Positions 1-8,724 of a stretch of 64,000 nt of DNA are shown here, in pieces. The notes beneath the pieces were generated by a model. That model saw only the letters and a program-made list of their open reading frames with translations. It was not told where the DNA came from and ran no database searches. Position numbers and translations under genes: made by a program. How positions within the stretch are numbered: the first letter of the stretch is position 1; each line of letters starts with the position of its first letter. Source of the stretch: Chryseobacterium ureilyticum (GTDB lineage Bacteria > Bacteroidota > Bacteroidia > Flavobacteriales > Weeksellaceae); contig NZ_FTOL01000003.1 of the NCBI RefSeq assembly GCF_900156735.1, forward strand, positions 124,001 to 188,000, in the 5' to 3' direction.

Positions 1-1140
1 TTCATTGACAAGCTCCGAAACTTCTTCATACAATTCCTGAGAATTAGTACTCACCCCTACGATGTCTGTTAAGACCAAAGATTTTTTCGGTTTATTATAT
101 TCATTCAAAAATTGAAGTGCAGTTTTCAAAGAATCGAGATCAAGATTGAAAGAATCGTTGATGACAATATTGCCTTTAATTCCTTCAATTGCTTCAAGCC
201 TCATTTCGACGGCTTTTAAAAGATTGATTTTTTCGACGATCTTTTTATTTTCGACCTGTAACTCCTTTAGGACTGTAATAAGCGCTGTAGCATTGGTTAA
301 CGTCGATTCGTCTCTTTGATGAGCAGGAAAACTGATTTCTTCGCCAAAATAGTCAACAATGATGTTTTCATCTTTCGTATTTTTTTTGATGAAGACCTGA
401 TTTTTATTTTTAAGCCCGTAAGAGATCAGCTTTTTATCAGCGTATAATTTTTTTATTTTTTCTTCTACTAAAGAATGGTCACCATTATAGATGATCACTT
501 CAGAATCTTTGAAAAGTTTAATTTTTTCATCGATCAGTTCTTCCTCAGAAGAAAAGTTGGCAGCATGTGCCGTTCCGATATGCGTTAATAGTCCAATTTG
601 CGGATGGAAAATATTTTCAAGCTTTTCCATTTCATTCGGATGAGAAATTCCTACTTCAAAAATTCCCAGTTCATGAGAATCATTGATCTGAAGAAGAGAA
701 AGCGGAAGTCCTATCTGAGAATTAAAACTTTTTGGGCTTTTTACCGTTGGAAATTCATTCCACAGACATTGATATAACCATTCCTTTAAAATAGTTTTTC
801 CATTGCTTCCTGTGATTCCGATGGATCGTAAATGAGAATTTTCGAAGTGATGCTTTGCTAATTGTTGCAGAAAATCCACGGAATTCTTAACAATAATCCA
901 AGTTATATTTTCAAACTGTGGATACTCATGTTCAGAAATAATAATATTAATTCCTCTGTCAATGGCAGCTTCAATGAACTTTTCACCAGAATTTTTATGT
1001 GTATTAATAGCTACAAAGGCAGTATTCTTAATTGAATAAATAATTCTGCTGTCATAAGCTATATTCTTAACCACTAGACTTTTGTCTCCAATAACCTGTG
1101 CATTGGTGATTTCTGTAATTTGTTGTACTGTATAGTTCAT
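1..1140 (-). CDS. murF: MurF domain, UDP-MurNAc-tripeptide:D-Ala-D-Ala ligase (3' end outside window)
   Basis: This is the N-terminal 380 codons of a minus-strand gene that runs off the left edge. It reads from ATG at 1138-1140 with no stop. A Mur-ligase P-loop (GITGSNGKT) lies near residue 110, followed by ligase motifs such as FEVGISHPNEME and NGDHSLVEEK. MurF adds D-Ala-D-Ala to the UDP-MurNAc-tripeptide in the cytoplasm, the last soluble step of peptidoglycan precursor synthesis. In Bacteroidota murF is normally fused to a C-terminal alanine racemase, so the full gene is probably bifunctional; that half is not visible here. The fusion is inferred from the lineage. Confidence 0.9.
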   Translation of the reverse strand, partial: MNYTVQQITEITNAQVIGDKSLVVKNIAYDSRIIYSIKNTAFVAINTHKNSGEKFIEAAIDRGINIIISEHEYPQFENITWIIVKNSVDFLQQLAKHHFENSHLRSIGITGSNGKTILKEWLYQCLWNEFPTVKSPKSFNSQIGLPLSLLQINDSHELGIFEVGISHPNEMEKLENIFHPQIGLLTHIGTAHAANFSSEEELIDEKIKLFKDSEVIIYNGDHSLVEEKIKKLYADKKLISYGLKNKNQVFIKKNTKDENIIVDYFGEEISFPAHQRDESTLTNATALITVLKELQVENKKIVEKINLLKAVEMRLEAIEGIKGNIVINDSFNLDLDSLKTALQFLNEYNKPKKSLVLTDIVGVSTNSQELYEEVSELVNE

Positions 1141-1333
1141 TGGTGCCCTTTCTGCTTTATTTTAAGGCGAAAAAGCAATAGGGTAAAATTGCCAAAAGAA
1201 TAATAGCTCTTATTGTTCAGCTAATTTTTTCATCTTGAAATTTTAGAATATTGCTTTCACGTTTTTCATTTATATTAAGTGAATATATTTTATGTTTGAT
1301 GCATTCAGCATTTACTGTGCGTCGTATTTATTA

Positions 1334-1921
1334 TTATTTCCTTTTTGAAAGCACTTCATCAATAAATACACGTCGGCTTACAGCTTCATAGCTTTCAGTT
1401 TCTCCCAGCTCTACCAGATCGTTTCCTTGGGAAGTTCTCATAGAATAGTTGGCAAGATTACCTGTTCTCTTGCAAATAGCATGCACTTTTGTAACATATT
1501 CTGCGGTAGCCATCAAATTGGGCATCGGTCCGAAAGGGCGACCCAGAAAATCCATGTCTAATCCTGCAATTACAACTCGTATTCCGCTATTGGCTAATTG
1601 GTTGGCAACATCTACAATGCTTTCATCAAAGAACTGTGCTTCATCTATTGCAACTACATCACAATTGGAAGCAAGCAGAAGAATCTCGTTCGGATTTTCT
1701 ACTGCAGTACTGCGAATTTTATTCTGATTATGAGAAACTACATCCTCTTCTGAATACCGGATATCCAGTTTCGGTTTAAAAATTTCCACATTCTGTCCTG
1801 CCATTTCTGCTCTACGCAATCTTCGGATCAACTCCTCGGTTTTACCCGAAAACATAGAGCCACAAATCACTTCCATCCAACCACTTTGTTTGGAATGATT
1901 AATTGTATTTTCTAAAAACAT
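1334..1921 (-). CDS. tdk: Thymidine kinase, type II
   Basis: 195 aa cytosolic salvage enzyme phosphorylating thymidine with ATP. Walker A (GSMFSGKT) is at residues 21-28, the DEAQFF motif with the catalytic glutamate is at 93-98, and the lasso-loop region with YSMR follows Cys150. Type II TKs normally hold a structural zinc with C-x2-C plus C-x2-H. Here only Cys150 remains: Thr153, Ser182 and Val185 sit where the other three ligands are expected, so the zinc site looks lost. The start is the ATG at 1921, about 24 nt below a predicted -7 box on the minus strand. It is divergent from the acidic protein gene. Confidence 0.93.
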   Translation of the reverse strand: MFLENTINHSKQSGWMEVICGSMFSGKTEELIRRLRRAEMAGQNVEIFKPKLDIRYSEEDVVSHNQNKIRSTAVENPNEILLLASNCDVVAIDEAQFFDESIVDVANQLANSGIRVVIAGLDMDFLGRPFGPMPNLMATAEYVTKVHAICKRTGNLANYSMRTSQGNDLVELGETESYEAVSRRVFIDEVLSKRK

Positions 1922-1950
1922 TTGTTAAATTAGCCGTATATTTTCAACAT

Positions 1951-1958
1951 CAAAAGTA
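1951..1958 (-). promoter_or_regulatory. -7 promoter box (TACTTTTG) for tdk
   Basis: An exact match on the minus strand to the Bacteroidota -7 consensus TAnnTTTG, placed to give a leader of roughly 24 nt before the tdk start. No clear -33 TTG was found at the usual distance. Confidence 0.5.
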
Positions 1959-1982
1959 AGCAATTTTAATAAGAATCTTATT

Positions 1983-3464
1983 ATGCAAAATATCCAAGAT
2001 TTAAAGGAAAAGATTTTTTTTGAATCCATGAATATCATCGATAATCTGGACAAAATAAATAATGTGGACGAATTACTTTCCAAGCAAGATCTTGTAGATG
2101 AGCTTGCTAACAGGATTTCTTTTTTGAAATTACTGGAAAAAAATATCGAATACTTTGTAACAGAACAGCCCGTTCATCATTCCGAAATCCATACTGTTTC
2201 TTTTGCTTCAGGAGAGCTTGAACATCATGATTCCGGAAATGAAGTGACTGAGGAAGAAGCTATTTTTAATAACGAACTCAATGAAATTGATGAACATGAA
2301 AATGATAGCTTTATCATTGGATCTGACGAAGAGGAAGCGGTTTTCAATAATCAATTAAACGAAATTGTTGAGAATGAGTTTCATGAAAATATTGTCAGTT
2401 TTGTAGAAGAAAACAATGAAGATCAAACAGCTGAAAAAGCTCATGAAAATTCTTCATATGTGGGTGTTACAGAAGAAGAAGCTATCTTTAATAATCAATT
2501 GAACGAAATAGATGAAAATGAGCACTCAATTGCTGATGAAGCTGTTTTGAGTTTTGTAGATGAAGAAAAAATTCTTGCTGATGCTCAACCGGATTCTGAC
2601 GAAGATATCAATGAAGATATGTTTACTAATGAAGACACAGAAGAAGAAGCTATTTTTAATAATCAGTTGAATGAAATAGATACTGATGATGAATCTGAAA
2701 AGAATGAAGTAGATTATGCTGTGGTAAGTGATACAAAAGAAAATAAAGTTACTGAGATTATTCCAAGTATTTTTGATACGGAAATGCTTGATGATGAAAT
2801 ATTAATGGAAGAAACTGAAGAACAGTTTGTCACTTCCAATATCTCTTTACAACAGGGAGAATTTGCATCTGAAACTTCTAATGTTGATAATATTCTGAAT
2901 GAGATCAAAAATGACTATTCCGAAGATGAAAAAGAAGAAGAACAACTTCTGGCAGAAGTTTATGATCGAAGAAAAATTGTTGATATAGATAAACCTGTTC
3001 CCGAAGAAACAGAAAAACATCCTTCTGATGAAAGTTTTGAAAACTTAGATGAATACAATCAGGAGAAAAAAATAAAATTAGCCAATATCAAAGGGTTGAA
3101 AGTAGTTCAAACTCTCTTTGACGATGATCCTCTAGAAAGAGACTTCCCAAGAGAAAGCCAGTCAACACCAATAAAGGAGGATACGGGAAGTATTATTAAA
3201 TCTAATATTCCTACCAACCTTATGGAAGTTGAAAAGTCTAAACCAGAGTTTAGACTTGATTTGAATGATAGAATTGCCTTTTCAAAAATGTTGTTTGAAG
3301 GAAGCCAGGCAGATCTGAATGATACAGTAGCCCAGCTAAATCATTTCAAAACACTGGAGGAAGCCAAAGAATACCTGAGCGACCTTTATTATGACAGAAA
3401 ATGGAGTAATGTGGATGAATATGCACAGCGACTTTGGATATTGGTGGAAAATAAATTCTTATAA
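1983..3464 (+). CDS. Acidic repeat protein of unknown function
   Basis: 493 aa, strongly acidic, with no signal peptide or membrane segment. Four imperfect 16-residue repeats of the form TEEEAIFNNQLNEID lie at about residues 88-103, 114-129, 162-177 and 218-233, separated by variable Asp/Glu/Asn-rich linkers. The last ~75 residues (from FRLDLNDRIAF to LWILVENKFL) are more balanced in composition and look like a folded alpha-helical domain. The N-terminal ~60 residues are also helical. It ends 2 nt before rsmI, so the two are probably co-transcribed. I do not recognise a function. The build (helical ends, a disordered acidic middle carrying short linear motifs) suggests a scaffold or interaction protein, which is inference. 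Confidence 0.8.
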   Translation: MQNIQDLKEKIFFESMNIIDNLDKINNVDELLSKQDLVDELANRISFLKLLEKNIEYFVTEQPVHHSEIHTVSFASGELEHHDSGNEVTEEEAIFNNELNEIDEHENDSFIIGSDEEEAVFNNQLNEIVENEFHENIVSFVEENNEDQTAEKAHENSSYVGVTEEEAIFNNQLNEIDENEHSIADEAVLSFVDEEKILADAQPDSDEDINEDMFTNEDTEEEAIFNNQLNEIDTDDESEKNEVDYAVVSDTKENKVTEIIPSIFDTEMLDDEILMEETEEQFVTSNISLQQGEFASETSNVDNILNEIKNDYSEDEKEEEQLLAEVYDRRKIVDIDKPVPEETEKHPSDESFENLDEYNQEKKIKLANIKGLKVVQTLFDDDPLERDFPRESQSTPIKEDTGSIIKSNIPTNLMEVEKSKPEFRLDLNDRIAFSKMLFEGSQADLNDTVAQLNHFKTLEEAKEYLSDLYYDRKWSNVDEYAQRLWILVENKFL

Positions 3465-3466
3465 TT

Positions 3467-4141
3467 TTGAGCGGAATCTTATATTTTGTTCCTACACCGG
3501 TTGGGAACCTTGAAGATATGACCTTCAGAGCGGTAAACGTTCTTAAGGAAGTTGATTATATTTTATGTGAAGACACCAGAACTTCTGGAATACTTTTAAA
3601 ACATTTTGAAATCTCCAAACCTTTGAAATCCTATCATTTACACAATGAGCATCAGGCGACGGAGAAAGTTATTACAGACCTTAAAAACGGTCAGAATATT
3701 GCCATTATTACCGATGCGGGAACCCCGGGAATTTCAGATCCGGGTTATTTATTGGCAAAAGCAGGAGCTGATAATGATATTGAAATGATCTGTCTTCCAG
3801 GTGCTACAGCTTTGATTCCTGCATTAGTAGTTTCAGGACTTCCGAATAATGAATTTTTATTTGCTGGGTTTTTACCACAAAAAAAAGGAAGACAAACGAA
3901 GCTAAAGCAGCTTGCAGAAGAAAAGAAAACCATTGTACTTTACGAAAGTCCTCACAAGATCAATACCACTCTTGAACAGATCAAGGAATTCTTTGGTGAA
4001 AATACCAAGGCAAGTTTAAGCCGTGAAATTTCCAAAAAATTTGAGGAAACTAAACGCGGAACAATCACTGAGTTAATTGAATTTTCCAAGAGTAAAACTT
4101 TAAAGGGAGAGATCGTTCTTATTGTCAATAATTCTATTTAA
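3467..4141 (+). CDS. rsmI: 16S rRNA (cytidine1402-2'-O)-methyltransferase RsmI
   Basis: 224 aa SAM-dependent tetrapyrrole-methylase-fold enzyme that 2'-O-methylates C1402 of 16S rRNA. Visible family motifs in order: TPVGNLEDMTFRA, CEDTRTSGILL, DAGTPGISDPGY, LPGATALIPALVVSGLP, FAGFLPQKKGRQ and YESPHKI. It is shorter than E. coli RsmI (286 aa) because the C-terminal accessory domain is absent, as in many Bacteroidota. Translation appears to begin at TTG (3467-3469): the TPVGN motif needs this frame and no ATG lies upstream. The 2-nt gap to the upstream gene suggests translational coupling. Confidence 0.93.
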   Translation: MSGILYFVPTPVGNLEDMTFRAVNVLKEVDYILCEDTRTSGILLKHFEISKPLKSYHLHNEHQATEKVITDLKNGQNIAIITDAGTPGISDPGYLLAKAGADNDIEMICLPGATALIPALVVSGLPNNEFLFAGFLPQKKGRQTKLKQLAEEKKTIVLYESPHKINTTLEQIKEFFGENTKASLSREISKKFEETKRGTITELIEFSKSKTLKGEIVLIVNNSI

Positions 4142-4148
4142 TTTTTAA

Positions 4149-5651
4149 TTGAAAAAATTAGTTTTTGTATTGTGTTCTACAGTTTGTATGGCGCAAACTA
4201 ACCAATACACTAAGGTTCTCCTTTCCAAAAAAACAGGGAAGGAGGTAAGCTCGTATTCTGATGGTTTTGGAATTGCTTATGACCCTGTTTCTAAAAAGCA
4301 AGGAGTGATAGATGCGAAAGGAAATATTACTTTTGAATCTCAATATAAAGGAGGGATTTCTCATATTTTCAAGAACAGGTTTATTCTTTATTCTGAAGAA
4401 GGAAACAAAAGAAAATCTGCTATTATCGACGAAAAAGGAACTGAATTAGTTCCTCTTGAAGATCAGGATTTTAATACGCCATGGTGGAGTAAAGAACGTA
4501 TTATAGCTTCTAAACAGGGTAAAGAAATCCTTTACGACTATAATGGTAAACTAATTATTCCGGATTCGGATAGAATAAGGTTTGTGGGAAAGGATGCTTT
4601 TTTTGTTCTGAGAGATAAAAAATGGTTTCTGTATGATTTCAACGGGAAGCAGATTAGTAACAGAGAGTTTAAAGACGATTACAACTTCGAAAATGATAAG
4701 GCACTTATCATTAATGAAGAGAACCAGCCTGAAATCATTGGAAAAAACGGACAGACCTTACATAAATTTTCAAAAAATGTAGTAGATATCAATGCTTATC
4801 CTTATTTGATAACTCAAAATAAAGCAACTGGAAAGTATGGATTGATAGATATCAATGATACTCTGATAGCTGATGAAATTTACAGTGATATCACTCCTGA
4901 ATACTTTGGTAAAAGAGACTATGTTTATCTCCGAAAAAAAGGTAAAGCAACTGTTTTTAATAAGAAAGACCAAAAGCTCTATCCCAATACTTTTAAATAT
5001 CTAACTCCTTTATTCAATGATCTTTTCAGTGTTTATAGTGATAAAACTGATAAAGCAGGTATTGTAGATTTACAGGGAAATTTAATTATTCCCCAGGAAT
5101 ATGATTATATCAAAAACTTTACAATTGCAGGAAAAGATTTGATTTACCTTAAAAAAGGAAACGAAGAAAAACTTTTTGACACTACACTTAAGAATATTCT
5201 TAATGAAGAAGATCAGATCGTTGGTTTTTATCCCGATAATGTTTTGATTAAAAGAAAAGATCAATATTACAGATTTTCTGCTGCCAATCAGTCTGTTAGT
5301 GAGCTTAAAGGAATCAAAGTTGTTAAGAACCAAGGTCTTGAATATTTTAATATCCTCAATGAGTATTCCAAGCCTCTTGTTTGTATGAATAAGGATAATC
5401 TTTATGGTATTCTTGATGGAAAGGGTACGGAAATTGTACCGTTCGTCTATGAAGATATTATTACGTTTGATAATTTTGAAAATGAAATTGTTGTAAAGAA
5501 GGAGGGGAAATATGGGGTATCGAATTTTCAACATGAGCCTTTAACAGACATTGTTTACGATAAATTTTTCTGGATGAAAGAAGTTTTGAAAGTAACCAAA
5601 GATAAAAAAACAGACTTTATTTATTTCACCAGGTTTAGAAATGATTTGTAA
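4149..5651 (+). CDS. Exported WG-repeat protein
   Basis: 500 aa with a short signal peptide (MKKLVFVLCSTVCMAQ, TTG start at 4149) 7 nt after rsmI. Repeated units of about 45-60 residues follow the WG-repeat pattern: a Y/A-G-(I/L)-(I/V)-D-x-x-G strand then an I-P-x-x-Y-D/E-x-I strand, for example near AGIVDLQGNLIIPQEYDYI and YGILDGKGTEIVPFVYEDI. Such repeats form beta-rich repeat domains of unknown role on the cell surface or in the periplasm. No catalytic motif is visible. It is probably in the same transcript as rsmI; the functional link is unknown. Confidence 0.8.
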   Translation: MKKLVFVLCSTVCMAQTNQYTKVLLSKKTGKEVSSYSDGFGIAYDPVSKKQGVIDAKGNITFESQYKGGISHIFKNRFILYSEEGNKRKSAIIDEKGTELVPLEDQDFNTPWWSKERIIASKQGKEILYDYNGKLIIPDSDRIRFVGKDAFFVLRDKKWFLYDFNGKQISNREFKDDYNFENDKALIINEENQPEIIGKNGQTLHKFSKNVVDINAYPYLITQNKATGKYGLIDINDTLIADEIYSDITPEYFGKRDYVYLRKKGKATVFNKKDQKLYPNTFKYLTPLFNDLFSVYSDKTDKAGIVDLQGNLIIPQEYDYIKNFTIAGKDLIYLKKGNEEKLFDTTLKNILNEEDQIVGFYPDNVLIKRKDQYYRFSAANQSVSELKGIKVVKNQGLEYFNILNEYSKPLVCMNKDNLYGILDGKGTEIVPFVYEDIITFDNFENEIVVKKEGKYGVSNFQHEPLTDIVYDKFFWMKEVLKVTKDKKTDFIYFTRFRNDL

Positions 5652-5731
5652 GTACTTTAAAAAAATGACAGAAAATCTACAAAAAAACTAAGTATTTTAA
5701 CGATTTCAATGTGTTGAATAACAATTTATAA

Positions 5732-5739
5732 TATCTTTG
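5732..5739 (+). promoter_or_regulatory. -7 promoter box (TATCTTTG) for fabG
   Basis: Matches TAnnTTTG and lies about 90 nt upstream of the fabG ATG. A TTG at 5714-5716 could be the -33 element, although its 15-nt spacer is short. The implied leader is long and carries a direct repeat (TGAATGAGT near 5775 and 5800). Confidence 0.5.
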
Positions 5740-5831
5740 CAAACCGTTTAATTCCGGAAGGGAATTATAAAGATTGAATGAGTCAGCGAACACAAGCTGA
5801 ATGAGTTATAAAGAAAATAATTGTCATAGAT

Positions 5832-6575
5832 ATGAAAATATTAGAAGGAAAAGTAGCACTAATTACCGGAGCTACAAGAGGAATCGGTAAGGGGATTGCT
5901 GAAATGTTTGCTCAGCAAGGGGCAAAAGTAGCATTTACCTACGCCGGCTCTGTAGACAAAGCTAAAGAATTAGAGGCAGCTTTAAGTTCTGTAACCCAAA
6001 TTAAGGGATATCAGTCTGACGCATCAGATTATGATGCAGCTCAAAAACTAGTGGAAGATGTAATGGCAGAGTTTGGGCAGATTGATATTTTGGTAAACAA
6101 CGCAGGAATCACAAAAGATAACCTGTTGTTGAGAATGTCCAAAGAAGATTGGGATAAAGTAATCAAAGTAAACTTAGATTCAGTATTTAACCTTACAAAA
6201 GCGGTGATTAAGCCGATGATGAAGGCAAAATCAGGATCTATCATCAATATGACTTCAGTAGTTGGAGTAAAAGGTAATGCAGGACAAGCAAATTATGCTG
6301 CTTCTAAAGCAGGTGTAATCGGATTTACAAAATCTGTTGCGGCTGAATTAGGTTCAAGAAACATCAGATGTAATGCTATTGCTCCAGGATTCATTGAAAC
6401 TGAAATGACTGCTGTTCTGGATGAGAAAACAGTTCAGGGATGGAGAGACGGTGTTCCTTTGAAGAGAGGAGGGCAGCCGGAAGATATCGCTAATGCTTGT
6501 GTATTCTTCGGAAGTGATATGTCATCATACATTACAGGTCAGACGCTAAACGTAGACGGTGGAATGTTGATGTAA
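5832..6575 (+). CDS. fabG: 3-oxoacyl-[ACP] reductase FabG
   Basis: 247 aa short-chain dehydrogenase/reductase. It reduces 3-oxoacyl-ACP with NADPH in the fatty-acid elongation cycle. The sequence shows the glycine-rich cofactor motif TGATRGIGKG, the NNAG motif, the catalytic Ser (INMTSVVG) and YAASKAG (Tyr-x3-Lys), and the C-terminal SSYITGQTLNVDGGM typical of FabG. The length matches the family. It stands alone behind its own promoter and is followed by a strong terminator. Other SDR reductases are possible in principle, but the C-terminus and length fit FabG well. Confidence 0.93.
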   Translation: MKILEGKVALITGATRGIGKGIAEMFAQQGAKVAFTYAGSVDKAKELEAALSSVTQIKGYQSDASDYDAAQKLVEDVMAEFGQIDILVNNAGITKDNLLLRMSKEDWDKVIKVNLDSVFNLTKAVIKPMMKAKSGSIINMTSVVGVKGNAGQANYAASKAGVIGFTKSVAAELGSRNIRCNAIAPGFIETEMTAVLDEKTVQGWRDGVPLKRGGQPEDIANACVFFGSDMSSYITGQTLNVDGGMLM

Positions 6576-6582
6576 AAAATAC

Positions 6583-6617
6583 AAATAGGCTACACATTTT
6601 GTGTAGCCTATTTTTTT
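6583..6617 (+). terminator. Rho-independent terminator after fabG
   Basis: A stem of AATAGGCTACACA with its complement around a short loop, followed by seven T residues. The A-run on the other side lets it also serve guaC, which converges from the right. Confidence 0.85.
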
Positions 6618-6637
6618 ATGCAAATTTTTAAATTTTA

Positions 6638-7675
6638 TCAGTTAAAAACTTGATTTTCCTGCTCCTGAACCCTGATAAAAGTAGTTCTTTTTGAAAGCTC
6701 TTTAAGCTTGGAAGCCCCTACATACGTACACGTAGAACGTACACCTCCTAGAATATCTTTCACTGTTTCGGCTACAGGACCTTTATATGCAACTTTTACT
6801 GTTTTTCCTTCTGAAGCACGATATTCTGCTACACCTCCGGAATGTTTATCCATGGCTGTTTTTGAACTCATTCCATAGAACATACGATATTTTTTACCGT
6901 TTTCTTCAATCATTTCACCGCCGCTTTCGTCATGTCCGGCAAACATTCCGCCAAGCATAACGAAATCAGCACCGCCACCAAAGGCTTTTGCAACATCTCC
7001 GGGAACCTTACAACCTCCATCTGCAATGATATGACCACCCAGCCCATGAGCAGCATCAGCACACTCAATAATAGCTGATAATTGTGGGTAGCCAACACCG
7101 GTTTTCACACGGGTAGTACATACCGAACCAGGACCAATTCCTACTTTTATAATATCAGCACCTACTAAAAGAAGCTCTTCTACCATTTCTCCGGTTACAA
7201 CATTTCCTGCAATAATGATTTTATCAGGGAAATTAGTCCTTGCTGTCTTCACAAACTCAACGAAATGCTCGGAATAACCATTGGCAACATCGATACACAG
7301 AAACTCGATTTTTGGATGCTTTTCTAAGATAAGTCTGATTTTTTCTTCGTCCGCTTTTCCTGTTCCAGTACTTAAAGCAATATACTGATGAATACTTTCA
7401 GGCTGACTCTGCAGAAACTGATCCCATTCTTCAGGAGTATAATGCTTGTGAACAGCTGTGATAATCTTTTCTTTGGCAAGTTCTACAGCCATTTCAAAAG
7501 TTCCCACGGTATCCATATTGGCTGCAATTACGGGAACGCCACTCCATTTTTTCTGAGTATGTTTAAAAATAAATTCCCTTTCCAGATCTACTTCTGAACG
7601 AGACTTCAATGTTGAACGCTTTGGGCGGAACATTACATCCTTAAACCCCAGTTTTATGTCATATTCTATACGCAT
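6638..7675 (-). CDS. guaC: GMP reductase
   Basis: 345 aa. It deaminates GMP to IMP with NADPH in purine salvage. The loop [19 protein letters not shown] contains the catalytic Cys in the GMP-reductase rather than IMPDH form, and there is no CBS insert. The flanking segments [19 protein letters not shown] and [15 protein letters not shown] are also characteristic. I take the ATG at 7675 ([11 protein letters not shown]) as the start: it gives the family length, and the in-frame ATG 42 nt upstream adds only a non-conserved leader. It is divergent from the Lgt-like gene across a 61-bp gap. Confidence 0.93.
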   Translation of the reverse strand: MRIEYDIKLGFKDVMFRPKRSTLKSRSEVDLEREFIFKHTQKKWSGVPVIAANMDTVGTFEMAVELAKEKIITAVHKHYTPEEWDQFLQSQPESIHQYIALSTGTGKADEEKIRLILEKHPKIEFLCIDVANGYSEHFVEFVKTARTNFPDKIIIAGNVVTGEMVEELLLVGADIIKVGIGPGSVCTTRVKTGVGYPQLSAIIECADAAHGLGGHIIADGGCKVPGDVAKAFGGGADFVMLGGMFAGHDESGGEMIEENGKKYRMFYGMSSKTAMDKHSGGVAEYRASEGKTVKVAYKGPVAETVKDILGGVRSTCTYVGASKLKELSKRTTFIRVQEQENQVFN

Positions 7676-7723
7676 TTTGTAATTATTTGTCAGAATAAAG
7701 GTAGTAAATAATCTCAAATGACT

Positions 7724-7731
7724 TACTTTTG
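7724..7731 (+). promoter_or_regulatory. -7 box (TACTTTTG) immediately before the Lgt-like gene
   Basis: An exact TAnnTTTG whose last base is 5 nt from the ATG at 7737. A transcript starting at the usual distance would begin at or next to the start codon, implying a leaderless or near-leaderless mRNA unless this box is fortuitous. Confidence 0.35.
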
Positions 7732-7736
7732 AAACA

Positions 7737-8477
7737 ATGGATTTTCCTGTAACCTTTCATATATTTGGCAAAACAATTCTTGCACATCCTCTTTTCGAAG
7801 CCGTTGGAATGTTTCTGGGTATGAGGTATTATTTTTATCTTAAAAGAAAATCAAAAGAAAAACTTCCATTCAATACTTCTGCTGCCGTTCTCATAGGAGC
7901 AACTGCTGGGGCTTTGCTGGGTTCCAAACTGATAGGAAATCTCGAAAATCCCTATTTGATGTTTGATAACTTTAGTTTTCAAAAATTTTGGTCCAGTAAT
8001 ACCATTGTCGGAGGATTAGCATTTGGTTTATTGGGAGTAGAATTGGCTAAAAAAGTAGTGAATCATAAAGAAAGTACAGGAGATCTCATTGTTTTTCCTT
8101 TAATGTTGGCAATCATCATTGGAAGAATAGGATGTTTTCTTACTGGGGTTCATGAAGAAACGTATGGTATTCCCACGGACTCTATTTTTGGAATGCATTT
8201 GGGAGATGAATACCTTAGACATCCGGTTGCTTTGTATGAAATAGGCTTTCTCATTACTCTTTGGATCATTTTAAAATATATTCAGAAGCTTAGGAAATAT
8301 CCGTCCGGTTTTCTTTTTCAGATCTTTATGCTGAGTTATTTTACATTTAGATTTTTGTTGGATTTTATTAAACCAAGAATTGAAATTGCAGGAAATCTGG
8401 GAACGATTCAGCTTGTATGTATTTGTGTAATTATTTACTACATTTATACTATTAAAAACACCAAATCAAATATTTAA
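7737..8477 (+). CDS. Lgt-like (prolipoprotein diacylglyceryl transferase family) membrane protein
   Basis: 246 aa, about seven hydrophobic segments, with the Lgt fold signature: [20 protein letters not shown] (residues 129-148), RHPVALYE (161-168) and [11 protein letters not shown] near the C-terminus. Canonical Lgt transfers diacylglyceryl from phosphatidylglycerol to lipobox cysteines. Here, by eye, the Asn of GRIGN is Cys133 and the region expected to contain the essential His (GG-x-SFHGG) reads [10 protein letters not shown], so normal Lgt chemistry is doubtful. It is followed 1 nt later by a 75-aa membrane protein and then a Tes-like radical SAM enzyme, which suggests lipid or acyl-glycerol substrates. 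It is probably a paralogue rather than the housekeeping lgt. Confidence 0.75.
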   Translation: MDFPVTFHIFGKTILAHPLFEAVGMFLGMRYYFYLKRKSKEKLPFNTSAAVLIGATAGALLGSKLIGNLENPYLMFDNFSFQKFWSSNTIVGGLAFGLLGVELAKKVVNHKESTGDLIVFPLMLAIIIGRIGCFLTGVHEETYGIPTDSIFGMHLGDEYLRHPVALYEIGFLITLWIILKYIQKLRKYPSGFLFQIFMLSYFTFRFLLDFIKPRIEIAGNLGTIQLVCICVIIYYIYTIKNTKSNI

Positions 8478-8478
8478 A

Positions 8479-8706
8479 ATGAAACCTTTAACAATTTTAG
8501 AAGCGGGTGATCTTACCGGATTGGTAATCATGATCGTTGGTATTATGATTTTGGGAGCTTTGTTCTTTTCTATAGTGATTACTTTTATTGTGAAACTGAT
8601 CTATGAAAGTAAAGACAACAGAAAATTCAGTAGAAAACAATTTATCCAGACTTTTGTTATTTGCTTACTTGCCTTCGGTCTGATTAGCGGATATATCTGT
8701 GGATAA
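8479..8706 (+). CDS. Small two-helix membrane protein
   Basis: 75 aa with two hydrophobic stretches (about residues 12-38 and 52-73) separated by a charged KESKDNRKFSRKQ loop. No recognised family. It begins 1 nt after the Lgt-like gene and ends 18 nt before the radical SAM gene, so it is almost certainly in the same transcript and may be an accessory subunit. Confidence 0.7.
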   Translation: MKPLTILEAGDLTGLVIMIVGIMILGALFFSIVITFIVKLIYESKDNRKFSRKQFIQTFVICLLAFGLISGYICG

Positions 8707-8724
8707 GCATTTTAAAAATCAATT

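Noticed and set aside
5082..5534. 150-aa minus-strand frame rich in Ile/Phe/Asn
   Set aside because: Antisense shadow of the WG-repeat gene; no start context or conserved motif.
6638..7675. IMP dehydrogenase as an alternative for guaC
   Set aside because: No CBS insert; length and active-site loop match GMP reductase.
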